Shown here piece after piece: positions 27,930 through 36,899 of a stretch of 64,000 nt of DNA. Made by a program: the position numbers and the translations under genes. The notes below the pieces were generated by a model. That model did not search any database. It was given only the letters and a program-made list of their open reading frames with translations, and was not told the origin of the DNA. This stretch comes from BNXB01 sp031556375 (GTDB lineage: Bacteria; Bacteroidota; Bacteroidia; Bacteroidales; Azobacteroidaceae): NCBI GenBank assembly GCA_031556375.1, contig JAVBTA010000016.1:1-64000 (forward strand), read 5' to 3'. Positions within the stretch are counted from its first letter, which is position 1, and every line of letters begins with the position of its first letter.

Positions 27930-28973
27930 TTAAAATTTTGTGCCGAAGAAATCAGAGATAAATTCCAAATCATTAGGGTGAAATGGGGAATAAGCCCTGA
28001 TGATAAAAGCATGTTTGAATGTAACAGATTTTCCCGGTAGTAAAGTATGTTCAAAAACCGGATCAGTTTTCACGTACATTGACGAACCCATGTTATTAAT
28101 GGCGAACAAACCATAACCTCGGGCATGATTGTGTGCCGGATAACCAATATTAGACGGATGATCGATCATTGCCATAGAAATATTTGTATTATCTTTTGTT
28201 CCGGTCAGGCTTACCCAGGTTGAGGATTTTCCCCAGACATTTCCTCCTTCAAGACCTTGGTCATTACGATATTTTCCGGTTGCAATGCTATTATCAGTAA
28301 TGGTCGTATCTGTTGGAACTAACTGATCGTTCAATAATTTTTTTGGAAGGTCTGCAACATCTTCAAATTCACGACAAAAGCGTAATCCTAATAGTCCTTC
28401 TTTTGTTTCTCCAAACACGACAGTGTCTTTCGCTGTTAGTTTTGTTGTGCGGACGATAGCCCAAATTCCTTCATACTGAACGAAATTGAGAGTAGTTTCT
28501 TCGTCCAGTAATACTTTGTTATTGATGTCGACCCATTCACTCTCAGTTTTCAGTTCTGCGGCATCAAGACCTTCGAGATTCGTACTGTTTTTTAAAGATA
28601 CAATTGCTTTATGCTTGATAGTTCCATATTTTGCTTTGTCTTCCTGGGGAATAACATCGGAATTGTTCCAGAAGTCCAACCCATTTACGTTACCATGATT
28701 AAACCACATTCCTATATGATGTGGGTGATCAATACGTTCACCTGGTCTTGGATCTATCGGATAGCCTCTGGTGATGACAGTTCCGTTTGGAGCATTGATA
28801 GGATACAGAACCGGTTTGTAGTACTTGTCTGAGTATAAATAGGAAGTAAATAACTTCCCGTTGATAAGAACATCTATTCTTTTTTCAGAATCGTTTTTTA
28901 CCAGATCAATCGCTTTAGCCGATGAGGCTAAGAGGCAACAAAATACAACTGTCAATAATAATCGTGTTTTCAT
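27930..28973 (-). CDS. DUF6807 (PmoA) family secreted protein
   Basis: A 347-residue exported protein with a signal peptide ending in SAKA before IDLV (residues 1-22). The His-rich motif ERIDHPHHIGMWFNHGNVNG is typical of DUF6807, a family often annotated PmoA. Its activity is unknown; family members often sit near carbohydrate-use genes, but here the neighbours are prfC and a divergent repair operon. It is the last gene of the leftward run that begins at rfbD and may belong to that transcript. Confidence 0.85.
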   Translation of the reverse strand: MKTRLLLTVVFCCLLASSAKAIDLVKNDSEKRIDVLINGKLFTSYLYSDKYYKPVLYPINAPNGTVITRGYPIDPRPGERIDHPHHIGMWFNHGNVNGLDFWNNSDVIPQEDKAKYGTIKHKAIVSLKNSTNLEGLDAAELKTESEWVDINNKVLLDEETTLNFVQYEGIWAIVRTTKLTAKDTVVFGETKEGLLGLRFCREFEDVADLPKKLLNDQLVPTDTTITDNSIATGKYRNDQGLEGGNVWGKSSTWVSLTGTKDNTNISMAMIDHPSNIGYPAHNHARGYGLFAINNMGSSMYVKTDPVFEHTLLPGKSVTFKHAFIIRAYSPFHPNDLEFISDFFGTKF

Positions 28974-29003
28974 AATATGTTAATCAAAGGATATTTACAA
29001 AAG

Positions 29004-30584
29004 TTACCATTCCGAACTGAAATGAAAGCGGATATCTTTGAAATCCTGTTGAGCCATCTGCAAGACATAAGATGAATCAGCTAAGAATACATCTCTTCCT
29101 TCTTTGTCTCTGGCCATGTATTGATATTTCCGTTTTTTGAAATTTTCCAAAGCTTCGTTGGAATCACTTTCTATCCAACAGGCTTTGTATAAGTTAATTG
29201 GCTCCCATTTACATTGAGCCCCGTATTCATGTAACAAACGATACTGAATAACTTCAAATTGCAGTTGTCCTACTGTTCCAATGATTTTTCTTCCGTTAAA
29301 TTGATTAGTAAATAGCTGAGCTACACCTTCATCCATCAACTGATCGATCCCCTTGTTAAGTTGTTTGGATTTCATCGGATCGGCATTTTCAATGTATTTG
29401 AACATTTCCGGAGAGAAGCTTGGCAATCCTTTGAAATGTAGTTCTTCTCCGGCTGTCAGAGTATCTCCGATTTTGAAGTTCCCTGTGTCCGGGAGACCGA
29501 TTATATCTCCTGCAAATGCTTCATCCACAGTCTCTTTCTTTTGTGCCATGAAAGCGGTAGGAGAGGAGAACTTCATCAATTTTCCGAAGCGTACATGTTT
29601 ATAGTTCTGATTACGTTCGAACTGGCCGGAACAAATTTTCAGGAAGGCAATACAACTCCGGTGGTTCGGATCCATGTTGGCATGTATCTTGAAAATAAAA
29701 CCGGAAAACGGATCTTTTTCAGGCGTAACAATACGTTCTTCGGTCTGTACGTCACGTGGAGACGGAGCTATTCTCACAAAACAATCCAGCAATTCTTTTA
29801 CCCCGAAATTGTGAAGAGCAGATCCAAAAAATACAGGTGCGATATCGCCTTTCAGATAGGTGTTTACATCAAATTCCGGGTAAACTCCTTTGATTAACTC
29901 CAGGTCTGTACGAAGTTTTTGAGATAAATTTTCTCCAATATGCTTTTCCAGCTCCGGACTATCTATGTCCTTGAATTCGACAGATTCTGTAACTGTCTGT
30001 TTACTGGGAGTATAAAGATCCAGTTTCTCTTCGTAAATATTGTATACGCCCTTGAAATTGAATCCCATGTCGATAGGCCAGCTCAGAGGTCGAACGTTGA
30101 TCTTCAGTTCTTGTTCAAGTTCATCCAGCAGGTCGAAAGGATCTATCCCGTCGCGGTCCATTTTGTTGACGAAAACGATTACCGGAGTTTTACGCATCCG
30201 GCATACTTCCATCAACTTGCGGGTTTGTTGCTCAACCCCTTTGGCTATGTCGACTACGATAATTACACTGTCGACAGCAGTAAGGGTGCGGTAAGTATCT
30301 TCTGCAAAGTCCTGGTGACCAGGAGTATCGAGGATATTCACCTTGTAACCTTCGTATTCAAAGCCCATTACGGATGTGGCGACGGAAATTCCTCTTTGTT
30401 TTTCGATTTCCATCCAGTCTGATGTGGCTGTTTTCTTTATTTTATTTGACTTAACAGCACCTGCAACATGGATCGCTCCCCCAAAAAGCAATAGCTTTTC
30501 CGTCAATGTTGTTTTTCCCGCATCCGGGTGACTAATAATTGCAAATGTTCTTCGGCGTTGAATTTCTTTGATCAAATCGTTCAT
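29004..30584 (-). CDS. prfC: Peptide chain release factor 3
   Basis: A 526-residue GTPase that removes RF1 or RF2 from the ribosome after termination. It has the GTPase motifs SHPDAGKTTL at residues 18-27, DTPGHQDF and NKMDRDG, then the RF3 domains. It overlaps the upstream methyltransferase gene by 4 bases (30581-30584), so the two are likely translationally coupled. Length matches the family. Confidence 0.95.
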   Translation of the reverse strand: MNDLIKEIQRRRTFAIISHPDAGKTTLTEKLLLFGGAIHVAGAVKSNKIKKTATSDWMEIEKQRGISVATSVMGFEYEGYKVNILDTPGHQDFAEDTYRTLTAVDSVIIVVDIAKGVEQQTRKLMEVCRMRKTPVIVFVNKMDRDGIDPFDLLDELEQELKINVRPLSWPIDMGFNFKGVYNIYEEKLDLYTPSKQTVTESVEFKDIDSPELEKHIGENLSQKLRTDLELIKGVYPEFDVNTYLKGDIAPVFFGSALHNFGVKELLDCFVRIAPSPRDVQTEERIVTPEKDPFSGFIFKIHANMDPNHRSCIAFLKICSGQFERNQNYKHVRFGKLMKFSSPTAFMAQKKETVDEAFAGDIIGLPDTGNFKIGDTLTAGEELHFKGLPSFSPEMFKYIENADPMKSKQLNKGIDQLMDEGVAQLFTNQFNGRKIIGTVGQLQFEVIQYRLLHEYGAQCKWEPINLYKACWIESDSNEALENFKKRKYQYMARDKEGRDVFLADSSYVLQMAQQDFKDIRFHFSSEW

Positions 30585-31318
30585 TTTTTACAAAAAATAA
30601 TTGTTTCGTTAGCAGAAAACCCATGATAATTTAGAGGCTTTTCGTTGTAATTTATTACTTTTACATTAAATCCGGTACTTTCCAATCGTTGGCATAGGCC
30701 TTTTACAGAATATATTCGTACATGATCCTCTTGCCCAAAATGTAATCTGCGATCTTCATCTGTGATAATCGTTTCGTCTTCGTATATATCCCCATCTTTA
30801 AAAGGAGTTTGGATAATAACTGTTCCTTCCGGTTTTAAAACCCTGTGAAGTTCAGATATTGCTTTAGCGTCTTCCTTTACGTGTTCCAGGACATGATAAC
30901 AAATAACCAGGTCAAAAGAATCGTCAGGTTCTTCCAGGTTTGTTATATCCATGTTTTTATCAGCAAAAAATTCACCACAAAAATCATTTGCCGTATAATT
31001 AATGGTTTTATTACTTTTAAATTTACGATACAGACACCGTGAGGGGGAAAAATCCAGAATCTTTATGCTGTTCTTTAAATATTCCTTTTTCAAAATAGAG
31101 AATAGTCTCCTGTTTCTTGACAAGCTTCCACAACAAGGGCACAAAAAATCATCTTCAAAAATAGGAACGAATTTACGAAGTTTTTTATTGCAAACAGGGC
31201 ACTGATAATTTCTTCCCGTAAAAAAAAGTGCATATATTTTTCTGAAAAACAACTCGTTTTTTAAGAGTAGTTTCTCAGGCATTGTCTTTAATAATAAAGA
31301 TTTTAGTGATTGATACAT
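30581..31318 (-). CDS. SAM-dependent methyltransferase with zinc-ribbon N-terminus
   Basis: A 245-residue class I methyltransferase. The N-terminal half has CPVC and CPCC pairs (NYQCPVCNKK and FLCPCCGS), suggesting a small zinc ribbon. The SAM-binding core has ILDFSPS, NMDITN, and the post-I FDLVICYHVLEHV and motif with LKPEGTVIIQTP. The substrate is unknown; similar domains act on surface glycans or lipids. It overlaps prfC by 4 bases. Confidence 0.85.
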   Translation of the reverse strand: MYQSLKSLLLKTMPEKLLLKNELFFRKIYALFFTGRNYQCPVCNKKLRKFVPIFEDDFLCPCCGSLSRNRRLFSILKKEYLKNSIKILDFSPSRCLYRKFKSNKTINYTANDFCGEFFADKNMDITNLEEPDDSFDLVICYHVLEHVKEDAKAISELHRVLKPEGTVIIQTPFKDGDIYEDETIITDEDRRLHFGQEDHVRIYSVKGLCQRLESTGFNVKVINYNEKPLNYHGFSANETIIFCKK

Positions 31319-31356
31319 TAAAATACTTCTATAATTTGTTCACAATGTGTATGCAA

Positions 31357-32481
31357 TTATTCGTCTGTACCTTCTGTTGGCTCGATTGCCTCTTCTTTTT
31401 GGATCATTTCACCTTCTGTGGTATCATTCTCAAAATATTGATTTGGATCGAAGTGACGTGTTTTAATTTTTGTTCTATCTAAAACAGCTTTTACATTGTC
31501 TGCTGCTTTTTTCATTCTTTCCTCGTCTTTTTTATCGTGTCCGTTACTTAGGATAAGATCAGCATATTGAGCTACATTTTCCGGTTCATCCAAATAAAGA
31601 TATATCTTGCAAAGATTATAATATGCCGCATATCTTAATCTTATATCTGCTTTTAATTTTTGATCGGGATATTTTTGGGGAATATTTTTGAAGTAGTCGA
31701 TCAATCCGTTTATACGATCCCGATTCATTCCGGTATTTCCGGTCATGGATTGTATTTCTGTTTTCAAAGCCTCTGTAGCAGCACGAAATGCCTCATTTTC
31801 ATTGTGTTTCTTTTCGTTTATGGTTTTGATGATATCATAGGTTCTGATAACAGGGAATCCATAACGGGATGAAGCTACGGATGATGCTTTGGAAGCCGTA
31901 TTTATTGATAAATTTCTTGTAAATTCCGAAATGAGAACATCTCTGTTATTTCTCCAATAATCCGAAGCCTCTTTGTGAGTGCTGTATTCGCGTGAAGTAT
32001 AGTTTTGAGAGAAAAATGAATCGTATACTTTCTCTTCGGCCAGAACGTTATCATCTAACATTATTTTGTATCTCGCATCAAATTTATAAGAAACATTTAA
32101 TTTGTAATAATAATAAACTGTGATTTTACCGTCTTTATCTTTACTCTCTTCTCTTCTTTCGGAAATATTGCTGCTTTCGATAGTTAAATTACCCAAATCG
32201 ACGTAAATAATCATGTCTCCAGCTATGGGTTCTGTTACCTTTTTTTGTCCGGAGATATAAATTGCATCTTCAACCTCTTCCGGGGTAACTCTTTGTTTTG
32301 TACTTGGGGTTATTGTCAATCGGGTTGCATAATGAAAGAATAAAGGTTCCAATGGTTGAGTTGGAGCGATTCTTAACGCGATGTTTTGAATTCTAAGGTT
32401 GTCGACATTGACATTTTTAGTCTGACCGAATGTTGATTGCAGGCAAAATACAGCCAGCAAAATTGAGATTAAATGTTTCAT
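31357..32481 (-). CDS. Secreted protein of unknown function
   Basis: A 374-residue exported protein with a signal peptide (ISILLAVFCLQSTFGQ). The first half has beta-rich segments with DMIIYVDLGNLTIESS and YYYYKLNVSYKFDARYKIML; the second half has helical, TPR-like features (RYAAYYNLCKIYLYLDEPENVAQYADLIL) and an acidic C-terminus. No family was recognised. It lies 6 bases after rfbD and 38 bases before the methyltransferase gene, so it probably belongs to the same transcript. Confidence 0.75.
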   Translation of the reverse strand: MKHLISILLAVFCLQSTFGQTKNVNVDNLRIQNIALRIAPTQPLEPLFFHYATRLTITPSTKQRVTPEEVEDAIYISGQKKVTEPIAGDMIIYVDLGNLTIESSNISERREESKDKDGKITVYYYYKLNVSYKFDARYKIMLDDNVLAEEKVYDSFFSQNYTSREYSTHKEASDYWRNNRDVLISEFTRNLSINTASKASSVASSRYGFPVIRTYDIIKTINEKKHNENEAFRAATEALKTEIQSMTGNTGMNRDRINGLIDYFKNIPQKYPDQKLKADIRLRYAAYYNLCKIYLYLDEPENVAQYADLILSNGHDKKDEERMKKAADNVKAVLDRTKIKTRHFDPNQYFENDTTEGEMIQKEEAIEPTEGTDE

Positions 32482-32482
32482 T

Positions 32483-32520
32483 TTGTGTTAGTAAGTATTG
32501 TTTGTGTTAGTGAGTATTGT
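32483..32520. repeat. 19-base tandem duplication across the rfbD / unknown gene junction
   Basis: Copies at 32483-32501 and 32502-32520 are identical but for one base (TTGTGTTAG, then TAAGTATTGT in one and TGAGTATTGT in the other). Since 19 is not a multiple of 3, the extra copy shifts rfbD into a new stop (TAA at 32488-32490). With a single copy rfbD would end in TGA overlapping the ATG of the next gene by 4 bases. Confidence 0.9.
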
Positions 32521-33375
32521 GAAAAGTTTTTCAAGACTGGTTTCCCACTTTGGAACCGTCATCTGGAAAATAGATTTAATTTTTGTTTTATCCAAAACAC
32601 TGTACATTGGTCTTGCTGCTTTAGTCGGATAGCCGGAGGTGTCTACAGGATTTACTTTGCATGTTGTAATACCTGCAAATTTGTGAATGGCCAGACAAAA
32701 ATCATACCATGAACACTCTCCTTCGTTGCTATAATGATAGATTCCGGAAGGGAATGCCTTATTTTTTTCGGCAAATGAAATAATATCCAGAATTGATTTA
32801 GCCAGATCTGCCGCATAGGTAGGACTTCCTTTCTGGTCGGAAACCACATTGAGGGAGTCTTTTTCGTTACCTAATCTGATCATTGTTTTAACGAAATTGT
32901 TTCCAAAAGCGGAATATAACCAGGCTGTACGGATAATAATACTTTCCGGACATATCTTCATCAGGATCTTTTCGCCTTCCAGTTTACTTTTACCGTATAC
33001 TGATTGTGGATCGGTTTGATCAGTTTCAACATAGGGATGGTTCCCTTTTCCGTCGAAGACATAATCTGTGGATATATGGATGATTTTTGCTTTTCCGGAT
33101 GCTACTTCAGCCAGATTCTTTACACAATCACGATTAACCAGGTAACAAAGTTTAATGTCGTCTTCTGCTTTATCGACGGCAGTATAAGCAGCGCAATTAA
33201 TAATATAATTGATGTTATTTTTATCGATGAATTCGGATATTTTTGCTTTATCAGACAAATTCAGATCAAGGATGTCTGTCGCAAAAAAATGAAGCTCCGG
33301 ATAACTTGAGGTTAACTCGCGGATTTCACTCCCTAATTGTCCGTTACTTCCTGTGATAAGAATATTCTTACTCAT
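32488..33375 (-). CDS. rfbD: dTDP-4-dehydrorhamnose reductase
   Basis: A 295-residue short-chain dehydrogenase of the extended type, the last step of dTDP-L-rhamnose synthesis. It has the NAD(P)-binding GSNGQLG at residues 9-15, the STDYVFDG strand, the catalytic Tyr127-x3-Lys131 and the family stretch TAWLYSAFGNNFVKTM. It stands away from rfbA, B and C. The promoter TTTG/TACTTTTG lies upstream and overlaps the start of the divergent MBL gene. The tail reads TNTNNTY because of the 19-base duplication. Confidence 0.93.
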   Translation of the reverse strand: MSKNILITGSNGQLGSEIRELTSSYPELHFFATDILDLNLSDKAKISEFIDKNNINYIINCAAYTAVDKAEDDIKLCYLVNRDCVKNLAEVASGKAKIIHISTDYVFDGKGNHPYVETDQTDPQSVYGKSKLEGEKILMKICPESIIIRTAWLYSAFGNNFVKTMIRLGNEKDSLNVVSDQKGSPTYAADLAKSILDIISFAEKNKAFPSGIYHYSNEGECSWYDFCLAIHKFAGITTCKVNPVDTSGYPTKAARPMYSVLDKTKIKSIFQMTVPKWETSLEKLFTILTNTNNTY

Positions 33376-33422
33376 AGTCTTTAATTTATGTGTTAATAAT
33401 AATTATACAACACATTTTTTGC

Positions 33423-33465
33423 TAATTTTGCTGCAAAAGTAATCTAAATATGATTTACTATCAAA
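33423..33465. promoter_or_regulatory. Overlapping divergent promoters (rfbD and MBL-fold gene)
   Basis: Minus strand for rfbD: TTTG at 33462-33465, 20-base spacer, TACTTTTG at 33434-33441; the -33 box falls inside the first codons of the MBL gene. Plus strand: TAATTTTG at 33423-33430, 20 bases before that ATG, without a clear -33 box. Overlap means the two may compete. Confidence 0.7.
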
Positions 33466-34244
33466 TCCTTGAGACAGGTTTTTTCTATGCTGATGGTGGC
33501 GCTATGTTTGGTGCCATTCCGAAAAGGGCATGGAAAAGGAGGTATCCTTCCGATGAACAGAATTGCTGTGCGATGGCAATGCGGTGTCTTTTAGTCTGGA
33601 ATGAAGATAGAGTTGTAGTCCTGGATACCGGAGTTGGAAATAAAAATTTAGGAAAACTATCGTATTACAGGTTTTACGATTTACAGGATATTTCTTCTTT
33701 AGTCAGATCATTTGGGTTTGAACCGGAACAAGTTACAGATGTTGTATTGTCTCATTTGCATTTTGACCATAGCGGAGGATGCACCTATAGAGACTGCTCC
33801 GGAGAATTAAAAATTACGTTTCCGAATGCAAAACATTGGGTAGGAGAGAGACAATGGGAGAGTTATATAAATCCTAATTATCTGGAATCAGACGCTTTCC
33901 GGCCTGAAGATATGATGCCGGTTTATGATGCCGGGCTTATTAAGCTGATTAAAGAAGACACTTGTCTATTTGATGGGTTTGATCTTGAATTATATGATGG
34001 ACATACTGACGGTCAATTGGTTTCTTTTATTAGAACCGGAGAAAGACCGGTTGTTTATCCGTCGGATGTGATTCCTACTAAAGCGCATCACTCAATTGAT
34101 TGGATTTCCGCATATGATATTAAACCTCTGAGTTCTGTCGAATCTAAGATAAAGTTAATTAAAAAAATAGAAGAAAACAAGTCTTCTGTTGTATATTATC
34201 ATGATGTTTTTTGTAAAATTAATATTTTTGATGTCAGAAAATGA
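33450..34244 (+). CDS. Metallo-beta-lactamase-fold hydrolase
   Basis: A 264-residue protein with the metal-binding HxHxDH motif SHLHFDHSGG (His102, His104, Asp106, His107), a downstream His (DGHTDGQLVSF) and Asp (YPSDVIPT). The layout resembles the AHL lactonase/glyoxalase II type rather than true beta-lactamases. It may hydrolyse a lactone or thioester, but the substrate is unknown. The second gene after it is a lipoprotein on the same strand 49 bases on. Confidence 0.85.
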   Translation: MIYYQILETGFFYADGGAMFGAIPKRAWKRRYPSDEQNCCAMAMRCLLVWNEDRVVVLDTGVGNKNLGKLSYYRFYDLQDISSLVRSFGFEPEQVTDVVLSHLHFDHSGGCTYRDCSGELKITFPNAKHWVGERQWESYINPNYLESDAFRPEDMMPVYDAGLIKLIKEDTCLFDGFDLELYDGHTDGQLVSFIRTGERPVVYPSDVIPTKAHHSIDWISAYDIKPLSSVESKIKLIKKIEENKSSVVYYHDVFCKINIFDVRK

Positions 34245-34293
34245 AACATAAACCGTTATCTACATAATAAGGACAACTAAAAATAGAAAATAT

Positions 34294-35028
34294 ATGAAGA
34301 CATTTACTCACACTTTTATTTTTACAGTTTTTACTGCTTTACTTTTTCAATCCTGTATGATTGATACGCATTCAATTAAGGGTAATGGAAACATAGTCAG
34401 TAAAGAAATTGCGATTTCAGATTATGTGGAAATTGATGCCGGTGGCACAGCTGAAATTATCTATGAACAACAAACTGTAAAGGGGCCCTATCTTCAGGTT
34501 AATGTAGATGATAATATTTTGCCTTTGCTGGATATTAAGGTTGAAGATAATAAGTTGGTTATCAGAACAAAAGATAATTCAAATATCCAGCCTTCAAGGT
34601 TTAAGATATACACTAATTCTAACAATATCGAAAAAGTAAGACTGTCCGGTTCAGGAGAAGTTCATTTAAAAGGAGAAGTCAACTCAAAGAATCTAAAAGT
34701 TAACATTTCGGGCTCAGGAGATATTGTTGCCGATAGTCTTTATTGCGAGCGATTTGATATGGCTGTTAGTGGGTCCGGAACTGCTCGTCTGAAAGGAGCA
34801 AGTAATGAGTCGAAATTTACGATTACCGGTTCCGGAGATATTAAGGGATACAATTTCTCAGTACAGGATCTTGATAGTAAAGTCACAGGTTCGGGTAATA
34901 TTCAGATTACTGTAGGAGAATCATTGAATGCGACTGTTACCGGCTCGGGAGATCTGCGTTATCGTGGTAATCCACAAACTGTCGATACCAAAGTTACAGG
35001 TTCGGGAACGATCCGTAAGGATGACTGA
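34294..35028 (+). CDS. DUF2807 lipoprotein (GIN-domain)
   Basis: A 244-residue lipoprotein with a lipobox at Cys21 (FQSC). It has repeated GSG turns in an auto-transporter-like beta-helix pattern (RLSGSGEVHLKG, NISGSGDIVADS, AVSGSGTARLKG, TITGSGDIKG, KVTGSGNI, TVTGSGDL, KVTGSGTI). DUF2807/GIN domain proteins form right-handed beta-helices on the surface; the role is unknown. It converges on rnhB with a 4-base gap. Confidence 0.9.
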   Translation: MKTFTHTFIFTVFTALLFQSCMIDTHSIKGNGNIVSKEIAISDYVEIDAGGTAEIIYEQQTVKGPYLQVNVDDNILPLLDIKVEDNKLVIRTKDNSNIQPSRFKIYTNSNNIEKVRLSGSGEVHLKGEVNSKNLKVNISGSGDIVADSLYCERFDMAVSGSGTARLKGASNESKFTITGSGDIKGYNFSVQDLDSKVTGSGNIQITVGESLNATVTGSGDLRYRGNPQTVDTKVTGSGTIRKDD

Positions 35029-35032
35029 TAAT

Positions 35033-35638
35033 TCAAAAATCCAATTTTAATTGCCGTTCTTCCGGAAGTAGGGTAAAACTCTTCCGGTGGTATGGGCACG
35101 GACCGAATTTTTCGATTCCTTCCCGGTGTTTTGGGGTAGGGTAGCCTTTATTCCTATCCCATGCATAGTAATCGTACTCTTTGTGTAGTTCCATCATATA
35201 ATCATCGCGGTAGGTCTTCGCAAGAATAGATGCGGCTGCAATAGAAAGATATTTTCCATCTCCTTTTATAACACATGTATTCGGAATATTCGGATAGGGC
35301 TTGAATCTGTTCCCATCGATTAATAAATGTTCCGGTTTTATACTGAGCTGTTCTACAGCCCGGTGCATTGCTAAAAATGATGCATTTAGAATATTGATTT
35401 TGTCGATTTCTTCGGGAGAAACGATTCCTACAGCCCAGGCTAAGGCTTCTCTTTCAATAATTTCTCGTAAATGATACCGTTGTTTTTCACTAAGTTGTTT
35501 TGAATCATTCAGTTCTTCACAAAGAAAGTCAGGAGGAAGTATGACTGATGCAGCATAAACAGCTCCGGCAAGACATCCGCGTCCGGCTTCATCGCAGCCG
35601 GCCTCAATGCGGTCTTTATTTAAATAGGGTAATAGCAT
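35033..35638 (-). CDS. rnhB: Ribonuclease HII
   Basis: A 201-residue enzyme that cleaves RNA in RNA-DNA hybrids and at single ribonucleotides in DNA. The catalytic Asp16-Glu17 lie in DEAGRG, with further family motifs SKQLSEKQR, DGNRFKP, KGDGKYLSIAAASILAK and NKGYPTPKHREG. It follows the archaeal-type ATPase by 4 bases and probably shares its transcript. Confidence 0.96.
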   Translation of the reverse strand: MLLPYLNKDRIEAGCDEAGRGCLAGAVYAASVILPPDFLCEELNDSKQLSEKQRYHLREIIEREALAWAVGIVSPEEIDKINILNASFLAMHRAVEQLSIKPEHLLIDGNRFKPYPNIPNTCVIKGDGKYLSIAAASILAKTYRDDYMMELHKEYDYYAWDRNKGYPTPKHREGIEKFGPCPYHRKSFTLLPEERQLKLDF

Positions 35639-35642
35639 GTCT

Positions 35643-36779
35643 CTAATATTTTAAGCGTAACCAAAACGCAAGGAAGTGATCATAAACAAAATAGATTCCA
35701 TTTTCTTCATATACCATCTCTTTTTCAATCAGGGATTTTAATGCTGTTTTTACAGAGCTTGGTGAGAAGTTGTATTTTTGTGTGAACTCTTTTGAAGTGG
35801 GTTCTTTCAAGCTTCCTTCAAAGGAAATTGCTTTTAATAACGACCATTGCATATTAGTCAATAAACGGTAATAACTCCAGTAAATTGATTCGTTTTCAAT
35901 CACTAGTTTTTCCATCCATTGACCGATTATTGTTTCATCAATCATTTTGTGGGAAGAAGTGTAAAGCCTGTTCATAACATACTGAATGTACCAGGTATGT
36001 CCGCAAACACTATCATACAGGTATTTTATAGCTTCCGGTGTAATTTGTTTTTTCCCTTTTCCCATTTTTTCGATGATGAAAGGGGTGTATGCTTCTATTG
36101 GGATCGGTTCCAGAAACAAAAATTCAGAACTTTGGTAGAATGGCTTACTATACGAGGTAAACATGTTCTGTAAAACATGCTTTTGACTTCCGGAATAAAT
36201 GAAATTAATATTATTTGATTGCTGGCTGTAGGTTCTTAACAATGCTTCTATATTCTTTTGGGGATAATGGCTGATTTGTTGAAATTCATCGAAGGCAACT
36301 ACAATTTTGCGTTTGCTTTGGCGAAGATAATTGAAAATTTCATCCAAACTTCGTTCAGGATTCCGCTCATCTTCTAATGATATTTGCAATTGTGGCGCTC
36401 CGGTTATCGGGTCAATAGAGAAAACCGGTCGGATACTCCTGAATAAGGATGCCGCTTTTTTAAGTAAAACATCTTGTTTTCTGTCTAATTTTCCAATGAT
36501 TTCTTTCCCGAAAACTTTAACAAAATCGGTTAAATTATTTGTAGGATAGATATCTATATAGAAACAATCGGCTTGTTTTTTTAGTCTTTCCGAATGTAAT
36601 ACGTGTTGAATTAGTCCGGTTTTACCAAGTCTCCTTAAACTCATAATGGTAAGATTCCTACCATTTTCCATTGCATCGATTATTCGATCCAGCTCTTTCT
36701 CCCTATCGCAAAAGTATTCAGGGGTACTGTACCCGAAGATCAGGAAGGGATTTGGAGTCGTGTTTTTTTGAGCTTTCAT
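35643..36779 (-). CDS. Archaeal-type ATPase (ATPase_2) with C-terminal winged helix
   Basis: A 378-residue cytoplasmic protein. The P-loop is SLRRLGKT at residues 47-54, Walker B is VVAFDEFQQI, and FIYSGSQKH is the sensor-like strand. The C-terminal part (QWSLLKAISFEGSLKEPTSK, SPSSVKTALKSL, ENGIYFVYDHFLAFWL) looks like the winged helix and DUF234-like tail of this family. Such ATPases occur in many copies in some Bacteroidetes; their role is unknown. The ATG at 36779 is chosen; a TTG 11 codons earlier would lie inside the palindrome at 36786-36840. rnhB follows after 4 bases. Confidence 0.85.
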   Translation of the reverse strand: MKAQKNTTPNPFLIFGYSTPEYFCDREKELDRIIDAMENGRNLTIMSLRRLGKTGLIQHVLHSERLKKQADCFYIDIYPTNNLTDFVKVFGKEIIGKLDRKQDVLLKKAASLFRSIRPVFSIDPITGAPQLQISLEDERNPERSLDEIFNYLRQSKRKIVVAFDEFQQISHYPQKNIEALLRTYSQQSNNINFIYSGSQKHVLQNMFTSYSKPFYQSSEFLFLEPIPIEAYTPFIIEKMGKGKKQITPEAIKYLYDSVCGHTWYIQYVMNRLYTSSHKMIDETIIGQWMEKLVIENESIYWSYYRLLTNMQWSLLKAISFEGSLKEPTSKEFTQKYNFSPSSVKTALKSLIEKEMVYEENGIYFVYDHFLAFWLRLKY

Positions 36780-36785
36780 ATCTGA

Positions 36786-36840
36786 TATAATTGCGTATTT
36801 TACGTTGCGCAAAATGCGTAACGCAAAGTACGCAATTATA
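36786..36840. repeat. Nested palindrome upstream of the archaeal-type ATPase
   Basis: Outer arms TATAATTGCGTA (36786-36797) and TACGCAATTATA (36829-36840) are a perfect 12-bp inverted repeat. Inside it, CGTTGCGCA (36803-36811) and TGCGTAACG (36815-36823) form a second near-perfect one, with 5-base spacers. It starts 7 bases before the ATPase ATG, so it may be an operator or RNA hairpin. Confidence 0.85.
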
Positions 36841-36899
36841 ATTGAGATTTCAAAATTTTTAATTAAAAATCAGATATGAATATCCGGGATATGGGATTT

